DNA of 14,689 nucleotides from CAYYNP01 sp964472545 (GTDB taxonomy: Bacteria; Planctomycetota; Planctomycetia; Pirellulales; Thermoguttaceae): positions 1 to 14,689 of the forward strand of contig CAYYNP010000254.1 of assembly GCA_964472545.1 (NCBI GenBank), in the 5' to 3' direction. This document shows positions 1 through 7,675 of the stretch, one piece after another. The position numbers and the translations under genes were made by a program. Positions within the stretch are counted from its first letter, which is position 1. Every line of letters starts with the position of its first letter. The notes under the pieces were generated by a model, which did no database searches, was not told the origin of the DNA, and saw only the letters and a program-made list of their open reading frames with translations.

Positions 1-1
1 T

Positions 2-553
2 GCCGCCGAAGGTGACGTACGAGGTGTAGATATCGCGGGCGAGCACAGGATTCACCCGCAGCAGGACGTATTGCACGCACCCCATGATCGCCAGCACGGC
101 GCCGCCGAGGCCGGCCATCGTGGCGAACCGCGTTGCCGAAATCCGGCCCGCCACGATGTTCGTCGCCAGACACCGCGCGTAGATCAATGCCAGGGCGAAC
201 TGGATCGGATAGGCCATCTGGTGGAAGGTGAACCCGGACGACGCCGCGCCCGAGCAGAACCCCACGCCCACGCCCACCAGCATCATCCCCCAGGCAAGGT
301 TGAAACTCGTCGGCATCGACACCCTGGGGAAGCGAAGCCAAACGATCGCCACACAGGTCAGCGCGTCGTAGACGTAGAACAGGTTGGTTAGCGGGATGAT
401 CGTCGGGACCGGATTGCGGACCTGAAACAGCGGCAGCAGCATGCAGACCCAGATCGGCGTGATCGCCACCACGTGGCGCACCCAGCCCCCCGTGGTGGCC
501 TGCTGACGCAGCCCCCAGTAATTCCTCGCGGCGGAAAGCGTGTTGTGTATCAT
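2..553 (-). CDS. Multi-pass membrane protein, N-terminal part; probable O-antigen polymerase/ligase (Wzy-like), cut by window edge
   Basis: An open frame runs from an ATG at 551-553 to the window edge, giving 184 residues with no stop. An in-frame TAG/TAA-type stop (taa) lies five codons upstream, so this ATG is the first possible start. The protein begins MIHNTLSAARNYWGLRQQ and has hydrophobic stretches at about residues 28-45, 54-74, 86-102, 113-130 and 146-165, with short loops. This pattern fits the start of a Wzy polymerase or O-antigen ligase. In such proteins the diagnostic Wzy_C loop lies further towards the C-terminus, outside this window. The neighbours support that role: the locus encodes initiation, flipping and co-polymerase proteins but no other polymerase. 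The gene follows the GumK-like glycosyltransferase after a 118-bp gap. Another multi-pass membrane protein, such as an acyltransferase, cannot be excluded. Confidence 0.6.
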   Translation of the reverse strand, partial: MIHNTLSAARNYWGLRQQATTGGWVRHVVAITPIWVCMLLPLFQVRNPVPTIIPLTNLFYVYDALTCVAIVWLRFPRVSMPTSFNLAWGMMLVGVGVGFCSGAASSGFTFHQMAYPIQFALALIYARCLATNIVAGRISATRFATMAGLGGAVLAIMGCVQYVLLRVNPVLARDIYTSYVTFGG

Positions 554-671
554 GGGATCGGTGCCTTAGGGAATTGTACGTCGTAACTTGCCGGCGTCAT
601 CAGCGGATTCATCCCGTCCGGCCGGCATGATCGTTATGATCGATCGGCCTCTCATTCTTCACTGACGGCGG
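554..671. other. Intergenic gap of 118 bp between glycosyltransferase and polymerase genes
   Basis: No gene is visible here. The gap contains short GATCG repeats (about 628-643) and the palindrome CCGGCCGG near 620. A GGCGGC/GCCGCC pair (667-672 and 685-690) spans the stop codon of the upstream glycosyltransferase gene. None is followed by a T-run on the transcribed strand, so I do not call a terminator. A promoter for the downstream gene may lie here, but I see no convincing -35/-10 pair. Confidence 0.4.
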
Positions 672-1868
672 CTACAACTCTAGTGCCGCCATAAACCCCT
701 CTCGAAACCGGCCCCAACTCCTGGCTTCCAAATCGACCGGATAGGCCGTTTCTCCGGCCGCCAACGCCTCGCGGAGGATATGCAGGAAGCCGTCGCGGTC
801 GGAAGCGACCGCCACGCCGTAGCGGTCGAGTTCCGGCGCGAGGTTCAACGTGGCCAGCGGGCGGCCGGCCGCCATCGCCTGTAGCAGCTTCGCGTGCAGC
901 CCTAGGCAGCGCAGATGGGTGCCGGCCAGGTAGGGGACCATCACGGCATCGCAGTTGGTGATATATCGCGGCACCTCCGACGGAGGGATGCCGGGCGTGA
1001 AAAACACGTTTTCGCGCCGCCGGATCTCTCGGCGGAATCGCCGCGGCAGGCGGTCCGGGCGGACGACGTGCAGATCGATCTGCGGCAGCCGGTCGGCACA
1101 GTACAGGATCACGTCCCAATCGACCGCCCAAGTGCCCACGTACAACGCCACCGGGCGTTGGCCGAAGCTCTCCGGCTTGGGATACGTCCGCCGATATCGC
1201 GAGACGTCGACGCCGTTGGGGAGTATCTGCACCCGAGGCTCGTCAAGTTTGCACTGCGGATAGGCCTCGGCGTAGAGGTCTCTGCCCTCTTCGTTGACCA
1301 GCAGCACCACGTCGGCCTCGGCCAACAGTTCTCGTTCGGCGTCTTGGCTGGGCCCCTTTGAACTTGCGTGCGGCAACGGGTCCGAGGAGCGATACGCCAC
1401 CTTGGCCGACGGGAAGTATCGCTTCAACGCCGGATACAATCGCACGCAGGAGGTCGACTCGAACACGATCCACCGATACGCACGGCGACGGCGGCGAATT
1501 CGGCCGATCAACGACGGCAGCGTGGCCGTCTCCAACGCGGCGAAAAGCCGCGCCGGCACGCAACGCCGGGTGGGCATCGGCAAGGCCAGCGTCGGGCAGG
1601 TGAAGTTGGTCAGCGTTTGTCCTTGGACCTCGTAGCGCCGTCCCCGGGTCAATCGCCACAGCGAGCGGGCGTTGAACAACTCGTGTTGCTTCAAGGCGCC
1701 GTAGTACGGCCGCGGAAAGCTCACGAAGTCGACGTCCAGGCCTCGCTCGCAGAGCGCCTCGGCCAGCTTGTGGAAGCCGGCCTGGCGGTTCGACTTCCAG
1801 TTGTGGGCCGAGAGGACCAGGGCCGTATCGGGCGGCGTCGACGGCTTGCTGTCTTCTGTTCGCGTCAT
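672..1868 (-). CDS. GumK-like (GT70) glycosyltransferase, GT-B fold
   Basis: This 398-residue protein begins MTRTEDSKPSTPPDTALVLS. Its ATG overlaps the flippase TGA by four bases (ATGA), so the two are probably translationally coupled. It resembles the Xanthomonas xanthan enzyme GumK, an inverting glucuronosyltransferase that adds GlcUA to a lipid-linked intermediate. Comparing with GumK from memory, the N-terminal motif LVLSAHNWKSNRQAGFH (17-33) matches LVLSSHDFRTPRRANIH. The segment IVFES...AKVAYRSSD (134-163) matches IVFES...AKLVYRASD, so D163 corresponds to the GumK catalytic Asp157. VPY (Y313) and KLLQ (K327, Q330) correspond to nucleotide-binding Tyr292, Lys307 and Gln310. It has no membrane segment and probably acts at the inner face of the membrane. 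The family assignment is fairly firm; the transferred sugar is not known, and GlcUA is only the family precedent. A much longer open frame through this gene (start 3356) is an artefact of another frame. Confidence 0.85.
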   Translation of the reverse strand: MTRTEDSKPSTPPDTALVLSAHNWKSNRQAGFHKLAEALCERGLDVDFVSFPRPYYGALKQHELFNARSLWRLTRGRRYEVQGQTLTNFTCPTLALPMPTRRCVPARLFAALETATLPSLIGRIRRRRRAYRWIVFESTSCVRLYPALKRYFPSAKVAYRSSDPLPHASSKGPSQDAERELLAEADVVLLVNEEGRDLYAEAYPQCKLDEPRVQILPNGVDVSRYRRTYPKPESFGQRPVALYVGTWAVDWDVILYCADRLPQIDLHVVRPDRLPRRFRREIRRRENVFFTPGIPPSEVPRYITNCDAVMVPYLAGTHLRCLGLHAKLLQAMAAGRPLATLNLAPELDRYGVAVASDRDGFLHILREALAAGETAYPVDLEARSWGRFREGFMAALEL

Positions 1869-3334
1869 GGCTTGCCCCCGATGAGTTGTCGCAGCCTTGA
1901 GAGCATGGCCGCCAAATCGACCAACCCGAACGCCGAGAATAGCGCGAGGACCGTCACCGTGTAAGCCGTGCCGGAGACTGCCAGCAACGGCAAGTCGGGC
2001 CAATCGGCCAACAGGTGCCTGGCTCCCATCACCACGGCGGCTGCGGCCGCACAGCCGGCGCCGGTCTTCAGCAACGACACCCAAGGGAACAGCCGGTAGA
2101 ACGGACAGTGAAGGATACGTTGCAGGACCGCGAGGTAGTAGGGCATGCCGATGCAGTAACTCACGGCGACCGTGGCCGCCGCGGCCCCTATCGGCCCGAA
2201 GGCCCCGATTGCCCACCAAGCCAAGGCGATGTTCGGCAGCACCGTGATCACCGCGCGGATCATTACGTGGTGATTGTGGCCGGTGCCCACGATGACCGAG
2301 GCGAAGTTGAAACTCCGCAGCGGCAGGATCAGCAGGTAGATCCGAAACGGCTCGGCGCTCTCGACGTACTTCGCTCCGTAGAGCAACCGCATGAACTCCG
2401 GCGCCACGCAGAGCAGAAAGCCCATCGCGGCGATCAAGACCATGGCACACTTGGCCGTGGCGCGGTGGATCAAGCCCACGATTTCGCCGTAGCGCTGCTC
2501 GCGATAGAGCTGGGCGTAGTCGACGATCAACACCGGCGCGACGGAGCGCGTGACAATGCTGATCAACGGGAGTTGTATGGCCCCGTTGACGTAGATTGCG
2601 AATTTTTCCGGCACGCAGAGCGCCGCCACCATCACCTTGTCCAAGTCGCTGCGCACCCGGTCGGCCAACGTGGAGAGCCCCAGCGGCACGCCGAAACCGA
2701 TCTGCCGCCGAAAGCCGGCCGCCGTAGGCCGCCAACTCCCCGGCGGGCAGGACCGAAACATCAGCCACCAGGCCGCCGGCGCAGTGATGCAGGCCGAAGC
2801 CACCACGCCGATGATGGCGGTTTTCGGTTGCGTCCAGAAGAAGCAGGGCACGACGACCATCACCAGCAACAGCAGCCGGCTGGCAACGGTGAACGCCGCT
2901 GCCTGGCCGACGCGTTCCCGAGCCAGCAAACACGCACTCAACGAACCGGCCGGCAAAATCAGCAGCGGATAGGGCGCCATGATCTTCAGCGTCCAGGCCA
3001 GGTCGGGGTTCTTCTTGGCCAGCAGGTGGCTGCCGCCGGCCAGCAGGAACACGCCCAACAGCGCCCCGCCGAACGCCAACAGCAAGAGGTTCTCCAGCAC
3101 CACGCCCCGTGGCCGCTGCGTCTCGTTCGGCAGGAAATAGACCAACGCCTGCTGAAAGCCAAGCGCGACGAAGGGCGTAGCAAAGGCGAAGGCCAGCAGC
3201 GTCTGACGATACGTGCCATAGTCGTTTTCGGCGAAGAGCCGCGAGAGGATCGCCGCCGCAATCAGGGCCACCAACGCGGTGAGCCCTTCGCCCGAGGCAA
3301 GTACGATCGCTTTGGTGGAACGCGACTTCGTCAC
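1865..3334 (-). CDS. wzx: Wzx-type polysaccharide flippase (MOP superfamily)
   Basis: This 489-residue multi-pass membrane protein is of normal Wzx length. It begins MTKSRSTKAIVLASGEGLTA and has about 12-14 hydrophobic segments in two halves. It shows typical features of the polysaccharide-transporter branch: an early LSRLFAENDYGTYRQ region (about 30-45), and a second-half start with RRQIGFGVPLGLSTLADRVR followed by DLDKVMVAAL. Proteins of this family move undecaprenyl-diphosphate-linked repeat units across the cytoplasmic membrane to the periplasmic side for polymerisation. The start is GTG at 3332-3334. It is preferred because AAGGAA (3339-3344) sits just upstream as a Shine-Dalgarno sequence and because the product then starts directly at the first membrane helix. 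An ATG at 3356 opens a different, non-coding-looking frame. The gene lies 25 bp after the pyruvyl transferase and overlaps the GumK-like gene by four bases. It could in principle export another lipid-linked sugar. Confidence 0.9.
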   Translation of the reverse strand: MTKSRSTKAIVLASGEGLTALVALIAAAILSRLFAENDYGTYRQTLLAFAFATPFVALGFQQALVYFLPNETQRPRGVVLENLLLLAFGGALLGVFLLAGGSHLLAKKNPDLAWTLKIMAPYPLLILPAGSLSACLLARERVGQAAAFTVASRLLLLVMVVVPCFFWTQPKTAIIGVVASACITAPAAWWLMFRSCPPGSWRPTAAGFRRQIGFGVPLGLSTLADRVRSDLDKVMVAALCVPEKFAIYVNGAIQLPLISIVTRSVAPVLIVDYAQLYREQRYGEIVGLIHRATAKCAMVLIAAMGFLLCVAPEFMRLLYGAKYVESAEPFRIYLLILPLRSFNFASVIVGTGHNHHVMIRAVITVLPNIALAWWAIGAFGPIGAAAATVAVSYCIGMPYYLAVLQRILHCPFYRLFPWVSLLKTGAGCAAAAAVVMGARHLLADWPDLPLLAVSGTAYTVTVLALFSAFGLVDLAAMLSRLRQLIGGKP

Positions 3335-3338
3335 GATG

Positions 3339-3344
3339 TTCCTT
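3339..3344 (-). promoter_or_regulatory. Ribosome binding site of the flippase gene
   Basis: On the minus strand AAGGAA is followed by CATC and the GTG start at 3334. It decides the GTG start over the nearby out-of-frame ATG at 3354-3356. It is the clearest Shine-Dalgarno in the second half of the locus; neighbouring starts have weak or no matches. Confidence 0.6.
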
Positions 3345-3359
3345 CGAGTCGGTCATCCT

Positions 3360-4556
3360 CTAGGTGCAAGTGTCCGCTTCCGATAGCCCCAACAGCCGGT
3401 CGACGTCGTTCCACATCCCCCGGGCGGCCTGGCGTTGGCTTTCGGCCGCCCCGTGTAATTGGGCCACTAAGGTAGAGCGTCCCGGCTCGCCCAGCGCCCG
3501 ATCGAACGCCGCGCGAATCTCTTCGGGCGTGGCGTCGGCCGTGCAGAGCATCTCCGGGCAGCCGTAATCCTCGAACAATGCCCGATACTTGTGGCTCCAA
3601 CCCGTCCCCAGGCACGGCACCCCCTGGCAGAGGCCGCAGATCAACGCATGGAACCGCGAGCCGACGATCACCCGGGCGCGCCCGAGTTCGGCCTTTAGCG
3701 AGGCCACGCCGCGGTCGGGCAGTTGACGGAGTTCTCGTCCGACCTTCTCTTGCAGCAGCGGTACCAACTCCTCGTCGGCGCCGAGGTTGAAGATCACCAC
3801 CACCGGCTCCAGTTCGCGGCGCGTCAGTTCTTCGACGCACGTGGCCAGGAAGTCGAGATAGCGTTGCCGCTGGCTCGGTTCGGTCTTGTCGACCATCCGC
3901 AGGTTGGGCACGATGCAGGCGGTCGGTTTGGACGGTTCGTCGTCGTTCTGTGCTGCAAGCACGCTTTGTTCGGCGGAGACCAAGTTCGTGAAATCCGGCC
4001 CACGCTGGATGCGTTCCGCGTCGCCGGCAAGCTCGCCCAGCGCGTCGTACGACTTTCGGTCGCGGGCAAACGCCAGGTCGACGTGTTCGAGTGCCTGCCG
4101 AATCGCGGCCCGGATCGGTTCGCCGGTGAACGGCCCGAACGCCTGCGGCAGCAGCACGACGCGTTTGCCTTGGGCCTTCCAGCGGCTTGTGCGGCGTGCC
4201 AAGGCCTTACTCGCCGCGAGGCCCCACTGGTCGGAATAGGCGAAGCCGGAGGCGTCGACCACCGCGTCGATCTCCGCTTCGCGAATCAGGCCGTAGTCGC
4301 GTCGAAACGCCTTCGGCATCGCCCGGGCGGCCAGCCAGGTACGGCCGCGAGGCCAAATGGCCGACGGCCGACGGGGCGGCCGGAAGCGCGGCAGTTTTTG
4401 CAGCAGCCGGTATTCGGCCCGCTCGGCGAAACTGCCGAACGGCAACGCGGCAAGCTCCACCTGCGGGCCGAACTGCGCAAAATGCTCCGCGATCGCGTGC
4501 AACATCAACGTGGCGCCGCGATTGACGAAGTTGACGCCGGTGACTTCGATGATCAT
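3360..4556 (-). CDS. Polysaccharide pyruvyl transferase (CsaB/WcaK family)
   Basis: This 398-residue soluble protein belongs to the PS_pyruv_trans family. Family members use phosphoenolpyruvate to add a pyruvyl ketal to a sugar of a polysaccharide repeat unit, giving negative charge. Visible family motifs are: VNRGATLML (11-19) at the N-terminal nucleotide-fold loop; VVLLPQAFGPF followed by AFARDRKSYDAL in the centre; ARVIVGSRFHALICGL around 294-308, with the conserved Arg301 and His303; and GTGWSHKYRALFEDYG (317-332). Conserved H303 and H322 lie in the C-terminal substrate-binding half. I chose the ATG at 4554-4556 because the product then starts directly with the first beta strand (MIIEVTGVNF). 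A 55-residue upstream extension is possible but is Arg-rich and would overlap the FrhB-like gene. The gene sits 61 bp after that gene and 25 bp before the flippase. The acceptor sugar cannot be read from sequence. Confidence 0.9.
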   Translation of the reverse strand: MIIEVTGVNFVNRGATLMLHAIAEHFAQFGPQVELAALPFGSFAERAEYRLLQKLPRFRPPRRPSAIWPRGRTWLAARAMPKAFRRDYGLIREAEIDAVVDASGFAYSDQWGLAASKALARRTSRWKAQGKRVVLLPQAFGPFTGEPIRAAIRQALEHVDLAFARDRKSYDALGELAGDAERIQRGPDFTNLVSAEQSVLAAQNDDEPSKPTACIVPNLRMVDKTEPSQRQRYLDFLATCVEELTRRELEPVVVIFNLGADEELVPLLQEKVGRELRQLPDRGVASLKAELGRARVIVGSRFHALICGLCQGVPCLGTGWSHKYRALFEDYGCPEMLCTADATPEEIRAAFDRALGEPGRSTLVAQLHGAAESQRQAARGMWNDVDRLLGLSEADTCT

Positions 4557-4617
4557 ACGTCTTGCTGAGCCGGCGATTTGCGGATCTGATCGGGGCCGAC
4601 GATACGGTACGATGCGG

Positions 4618-5955
4618 TCAACGGTCGACCTTTCCCAATCGCCCCTGTAGCCTTCGGACCAGCGACGCGCCAATCCGCCGCACCGACGCCAAACGCGACA
4701 GACCACGCGTGAAGCTGCCAATCAACAGGTGTCGCGAGGCGGCCCGGGCGGCCCGGTCCGGCGTTTCCGCGGCGGCCAACGCGCGGGCCCACTCGAGTTG
4801 TTTCCGATACGGTTTGAGCGACACGCCGTCGATCGGCGGATGCCACCGGGACTCGATGCCGAAGTCGGGAACGGATTGCCCCGTGGCCTTTGAAGCCGCC
4901 ATGTAGGCGGCCCAATCGCGGCGATAGTCCTGTAGGCCCTGTCCACGAAAGACGTCTTCCGGCGAAACGGGCCGTAGCGTCAGCGTACCGGCATCGGCCG
5001 TAGCCTCCAAGGCGTCGCGTCCGCGGCGGGTGCGCGCGAGCACGACCGACGTGCCGGCCTTGTCGTCGCAGAGTCCCCACGCGTCGCCCAGGACGAGGTC
5101 GGCCAGCACGTTCATCTTGTCGAAACAGAGTCGGCAGTAGTTCGGCGTGAAAGTGCTCTTGCAGCGTAGGCGGCACTGCTTCGGGACGCACTTGTCGGTG
5201 CCTTCGCGGGTGCGGATGCTCCCGTCGCCCGGCCAGCCGTGGAATTGCTTCGAGCGGAAACGATAGCTCAACACGCGCTCTCGGGCAACGCCGCCTCGGC
5301 CGATCAGGTGGTCCATCGCCAGAAAGCTCAACACACCCTGGCATATCAGTCCGACGATCAGCGGATCCCAATCGCGCCAGTCTTTGAGTAGCCGTTGAGC
5401 GTTGCGGATTCCATGCACGTGGCAGGCCAGGGCGACCAGGGCGGTTCGGGTGCCGTTGCCCTCGGGCTGCTTCGGCAAAGCGCCGGCCACGGGTATCGGG
5501 CAGTACTTCGAGCCGCCGGCACGCCGGACCTGTTCGGCGTCGGCGGTCGAGATCGGCTGCGGGCGGAGGGATCCGTCTTCCGGCATTTGGCTGACGACGG
5601 CCTCGGTGATTTCTCCGGAGTTCAGCAGGTGCTCCAATACGGCGGTGACCACACCGCCGCTCTGCGCGTGGTCGAGCAGTTGCCGCTCGCATGCCCGACC
5701 GGTATAGGCCGCCTCGATCGGACCCTCGAACGGATCGAGTTGCGGCGGCAGCAACCCGGGGCGCAAATGCCGCCCGGGACAGACCTCGACGCAAACTCGG
5801 CAGGCGTTGCAGGTTGCGGCGTCGACCTCGGCCACGAGCCAGCCGGCGGGCGTTTGGGCCATTCGGATCGACCCCTGTGGACAGACCGTAGTGCAAATGC
5901 CGCAAGCAGTGCAGAGCCCGCAACGGACCACCGACTCGATGTTATCTTCGGGCAT
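4618..5955 (-). CDS. FrhB-like iron-sulfur flavoprotein (coenzyme F420 hydrogenase/dehydrogenase beta-subunit family)
   Basis: This 445-residue protein starts at the ATG 5953-5955, with an in-frame TAG three codons upstream. The N-terminus holds two ferredoxin-type clusters: C15-xx-C18-xx-C21-xxx-C25-P and C49-xx-C52-xx-C55-xxx-C59-P, with an extra C12. The FrhB N- and C-terminal domains follow: SGGVVTAVL (99-107), ALACHVHGIRNAQ (176-187), LICQGV (203-208), and YCRLCFDKMNVLADLVLGD (273-291) with C274 and C277. FrhB of methanogens binds FAD and passes electrons to F420, but bacterial relatives in surface-polysaccharide loci often sit beside a pyruvyl transferase, as here. Their exact role is not established; a redox step on a nucleotide sugar or glycan is inference. 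It lacks membrane segments and is probably cytoplasmic. It is the first gene after the 482-bp gap and may begin a separate transcription unit. I see no good Shine-Dalgarno. Confidence 0.88.
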   Translation of the reverse strand: MPEDNIESVVRCGLCTACGICTTVCPQGSIRMAQTPAGWLVAEVDAATCNACRVCVEVCPGRHLRPGLLPPQLDPFEGPIEAAYTGRACERQLLDHAQSGGVVTAVLEHLLNSGEITEAVVSQMPEDGSLRPQPISTADAEQVRRAGGSKYCPIPVAGALPKQPEGNGTRTALVALACHVHGIRNAQRLLKDWRDWDPLIVGLICQGVLSFLAMDHLIGRGGVARERVLSYRFRSKQFHGWPGDGSIRTREGTDKCVPKQCRLRCKSTFTPNYCRLCFDKMNVLADLVLGDAWGLCDDKAGTSVVLARTRRGRDALEATADAGTLTLRPVSPEDVFRGQGLQDYRRDWAAYMAASKATGQSVPDFGIESRWHPPIDGVSLKPYRKQLEWARALAAAETPDRAARAASRHLLIGSFTRGLSRLASVRRIGASLVRRLQGRLGKVDR

Positions 5956-6001
5956 TCGGGTCTAAGCGGAGACGGGGTTCCGGATGTCGATGCTGCACCG
6001 T

Positions 6002-6092
6002 TTAGCAGTCGCCGGTACGGCGACTTGAAACGTCTTAGCAGTCGCCGGTACGGCGACTTGAAACGTCTTAGCAGTCGCCAGTACGGCGACTT
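6002..6092. repeat. Tandem 33-bp repeat, about 2.8 copies, each with a hairpin
   Basis: Three head-to-tail units start at 6002, 6035 and 6068 with an exact 33-bp period. Each unit begins TTAGCAG and contains the inverted repeat AGTCGCCG-GTA-CGGCGACT, an 8-bp stem with a 3-nt loop. Copies 1 and 2 are identical over the shared length. Copy 3 changes one stem base (CGCCA instead of CGCCG) and diverges after GGCGACTTA. The array ends 47 bp upstream of the FrhB-like start. The compact palindromes resemble REP-type elements; no transposase is nearby. Confidence 0.85.
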
Positions 6093-6372
6093 ACCTGTCG
6101 CCGGGGCCGCCGCAGAGGCAATCGCCAGGCCGTAGAGGAGTTGCGTCGCATCTACGGCGTCGTCCGCGCATACTCCGTTCTCGTGGGTGGCACAGGCCCC
6201 CAGAAACCCGGCCCTTGTCGGTTGTGCTTGCCCTCCAACTTATCATGCAATGATCGCCGAGACCTAGGCAGGGGCATTGGGGCGAAAGCGAGGTCCCGCG
6301 ACGAAGAAGGCCGGCGACGGTACCGGTCGCAACGGTGGCGCAGATTGCGCCGACGGCTCGCTACACGTGGTC

Positions 6373-6396
6373 GATGGCCGCCCGGCCGCGGCCATC
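6373..6396. repeat. Perfect 9-bp inverted repeat downstream of epsI
   Basis: GATGGCCGC and GCGGCCATC flank a 6-nt loop (CCGGCC). The hairpin lies 42 bp after the epsI stop in the direction of transcription. There is no T-run after it, so it is not a standard intrinsic terminator; it may mark a transcript 3' end or be a chance GC palindrome. Confidence 0.5.
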
Positions 6397-6437
6397 CGGC
6401 GCCGAGGACAGGCCGCGCGGATGGCGAGGCCGTGAAT

Positions 6438-7670
6438 CTATGGGCCGAGCTCGTCGACGGCCGCGAAGACCCTCCTGGCGAAATCTTGAATCCGGTCTTT
6501 GTCCTGTGCGGGGTCCTCGATCACGATCTGCGTGATGACCTTCACCAGTGGCGGCTTCGGTCCGCCCGCCGGGAGCGCGGCCTGCGCGGCCGCCAGGTCA
6601 TCGCCATTGAGCACGAGGCGCTTTCCGAGGCGGAACCAGTGGATCACCATCACGCGTTGGTCACTGTTTTCCCAGACCGAGAAGGCCACGGGCCTTTGCT
6701 CGGCCTCGAGCACCAGGTCTCCGCCGTCGACTCGGTTCCAGCCGGCGGCTTGATAGGCGGCGAATGGATCGTGTTGCCCGCCGGCTTCGATATCCGCGCG
6801 GCTGTACTTGTCGTAGTTGGCAACGAAGAGGGTTGCCGCGCGGTTGTCTGCATCTTTGTATTCGCGCAGGAGGGCGTCTGCCGCGTCGAGCGGACGGAAG
6901 ACCGTAGAATCCGACGTCTGATCCTTCCCGTGCCAGCCGCCGAGTGTCTGGCGCAGTTCCGCCAGGCCCGCCACTTCGCCCAGGCGATTGATCGCCCGAT
7001 AGGCGTTTTCGGCGAAAGCTTCGATCGCGAGTTTATCCGCAGCGCGGTTATTACGGTTCTGAACGCCGATCTGCAGCAGCACTTTCACCAGCACGGGCCA
7101 CTGGTCGAGGCTGGCCAGCTTAGGCCGCACCCATCCCATATCCCAGCGGTCGAGCACGATGTGCTCGCCGAGTTGATACCAATAGACGACCAACACGGTC
7201 TGACCGCTCTTGGTCCAGGTGTCCATGCGAACCGGTGCCGGATCGTCCTTCGTATCGTCCTTCAGTTTCAACTGCAGATCTTCGCTCTTGAGCAACTGCC
7301 AGCCGGCGGCCCGATAGCACGTGCCCGGGTTGTGGTAGGCGGCTTCGTCGTACTTGCTGAAGTAGGCCGCGTGCAGCGTGATCGCCTTGCCTGCTTTGTC
7401 GTCTCGATACTCGCGATTGATCACCTGGTCGGCGTCGAGGGCCCCGAAGATCCGCGGGTCCAGTTCCCGGTCTACGCCCCGATACGCTCCCAGCCGAATC
7501 GGGACTTCGCTGAGCTGCCAATCGGGGGGCGCAATGTCCTTCGGGCGGAGACTGGCGGTAGTTATGTTCAGCGCGACGTGAATCACCAGCACCAGCGCCG
7601 CGACGCTCATCAGACGCCAGGGCGTTCCGCGGAGGGGATTCCAACTCGATTTCGGTTGCGATGCGCTCAT
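6438..7670 (-). CDS. epsI: EpsI-family exosortase-associated protein with duplicated EpsI domain
   Basis: The ATG at 7668-7670 gives 410 residues; a TTG one codon upstream would add one residue and is less likely. One membrane anchor (about 19-37) is followed by a large, presumably extracytoplasmic part. Domain 1 (about 54-230) has the EpsI pattern: LGAYRG, VINREY, YHNPGTCYRAAGW (112-124) and VVYWYQLGEH. Domain 2 (about 243-410) repeats the same order: LGGWHG, ALLREY, QHDPFAAYQAAGW (299-311) and VIHWFRLGKR. Domain 2 lacks the NPGTC cysteine and so looks degenerate. EpsI domains (DUF3485) occur fused to, or encoded beside, exosortases; their biochemical role is not settled. Classic EpsI proteins are about 200-230 residues, so this one is double length. 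The ATG lies 5 bp after the wecA-like stop, with CAGGT as a weak ribosome site, indicating one transcript with the upstream genes. Confidence 0.87.
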   Translation of the reverse strand: MSASQPKSSWNPLRGTPWRLMSVAALVLVIHVALNITTASLRPKDIAPPDWQLSEVPIRLGAYRGVDRELDPRIFGALDADQVINREYRDDKAGKAITLHAAYFSKYDEAAYHNPGTCYRAAGWQLLKSEDLQLKLKDDTKDDPAPVRMDTWTKSGQTVLVVYWYQLGEHIVLDRWDMGWVRPKLASLDQWPVLVKVLLQIGVQNRNNRAADKLAIEAFAENAYRAINRLGEVAGLAELRQTLGGWHGKDQTSDSTVFRPLDAADALLREYKDADNRAATLFVANYDKYSRADIEAGGQHDPFAAYQAAGWNRVDGGDLVLEAEQRPVAFSVWENSDQRVMVIHWFRLGKRLVLNGDDLAAAQAALPAGGPKPPLVKVITQIVIEDPAQDKDRIQDFARRVFAAVDELGP

Positions 7671-7675
7671 CAAAG

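Larger units (their letters stand above)
5956..6437. other. Gene-free 482-bp spacer between epsI and the FrhB-like gene
   Basis: No plausible gene is seen on either strand; long open frames crossing it on the plus strand are shadows. It contains the 33-bp tandem hairpin repeats (6002-6092), a GC-rich inverted repeat (6373-6396) and a phrase gtgggtggcacaggc near 6183-6197. Its size and structured content suggest a boundary between two transcription units, but I cannot place a promoter. Confidence 0.5.

Noticed and set aside
672..3356. 894-residue minus-strand open frame fusing flippase and glycosyltransferase regions
   Set aside because: Only its last 398 residues look like protein. The upstream part is an Arg/Gly-rich shadow of the flippase, which has its own good frame with membrane helices and a ribosome site.
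2015..3475. 486-residue plus-strand open frame
   Set aside because: It is antisense to the flippase, rich in Arg, Gln and His, has no family features and is explained by the high G+C content.
4557..4721. 55-residue N-terminal extension of the pyruvyl transferase
   Set aside because: It overlaps the FrhB-like gene, is Arg/Trp-rich and unlike the family. The ATG at 4556 starts exactly at the conserved first strand.
6002..6092. CRISPR array
   Set aside because: The whole 33-bp period repeats with no variable spacers, and no cas gene is present.
6183..6197. Possible dispersed planctomycete repeat around gtgggtggcacaggc
   Set aside because: It looks familiar, but only one partial copy occurs here and I cannot verify it without a genome-wide count.
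6373..6396. Rho-independent terminator after epsI
   Set aside because: The stem is strong but there is no T-run after it in the transcribed direction.
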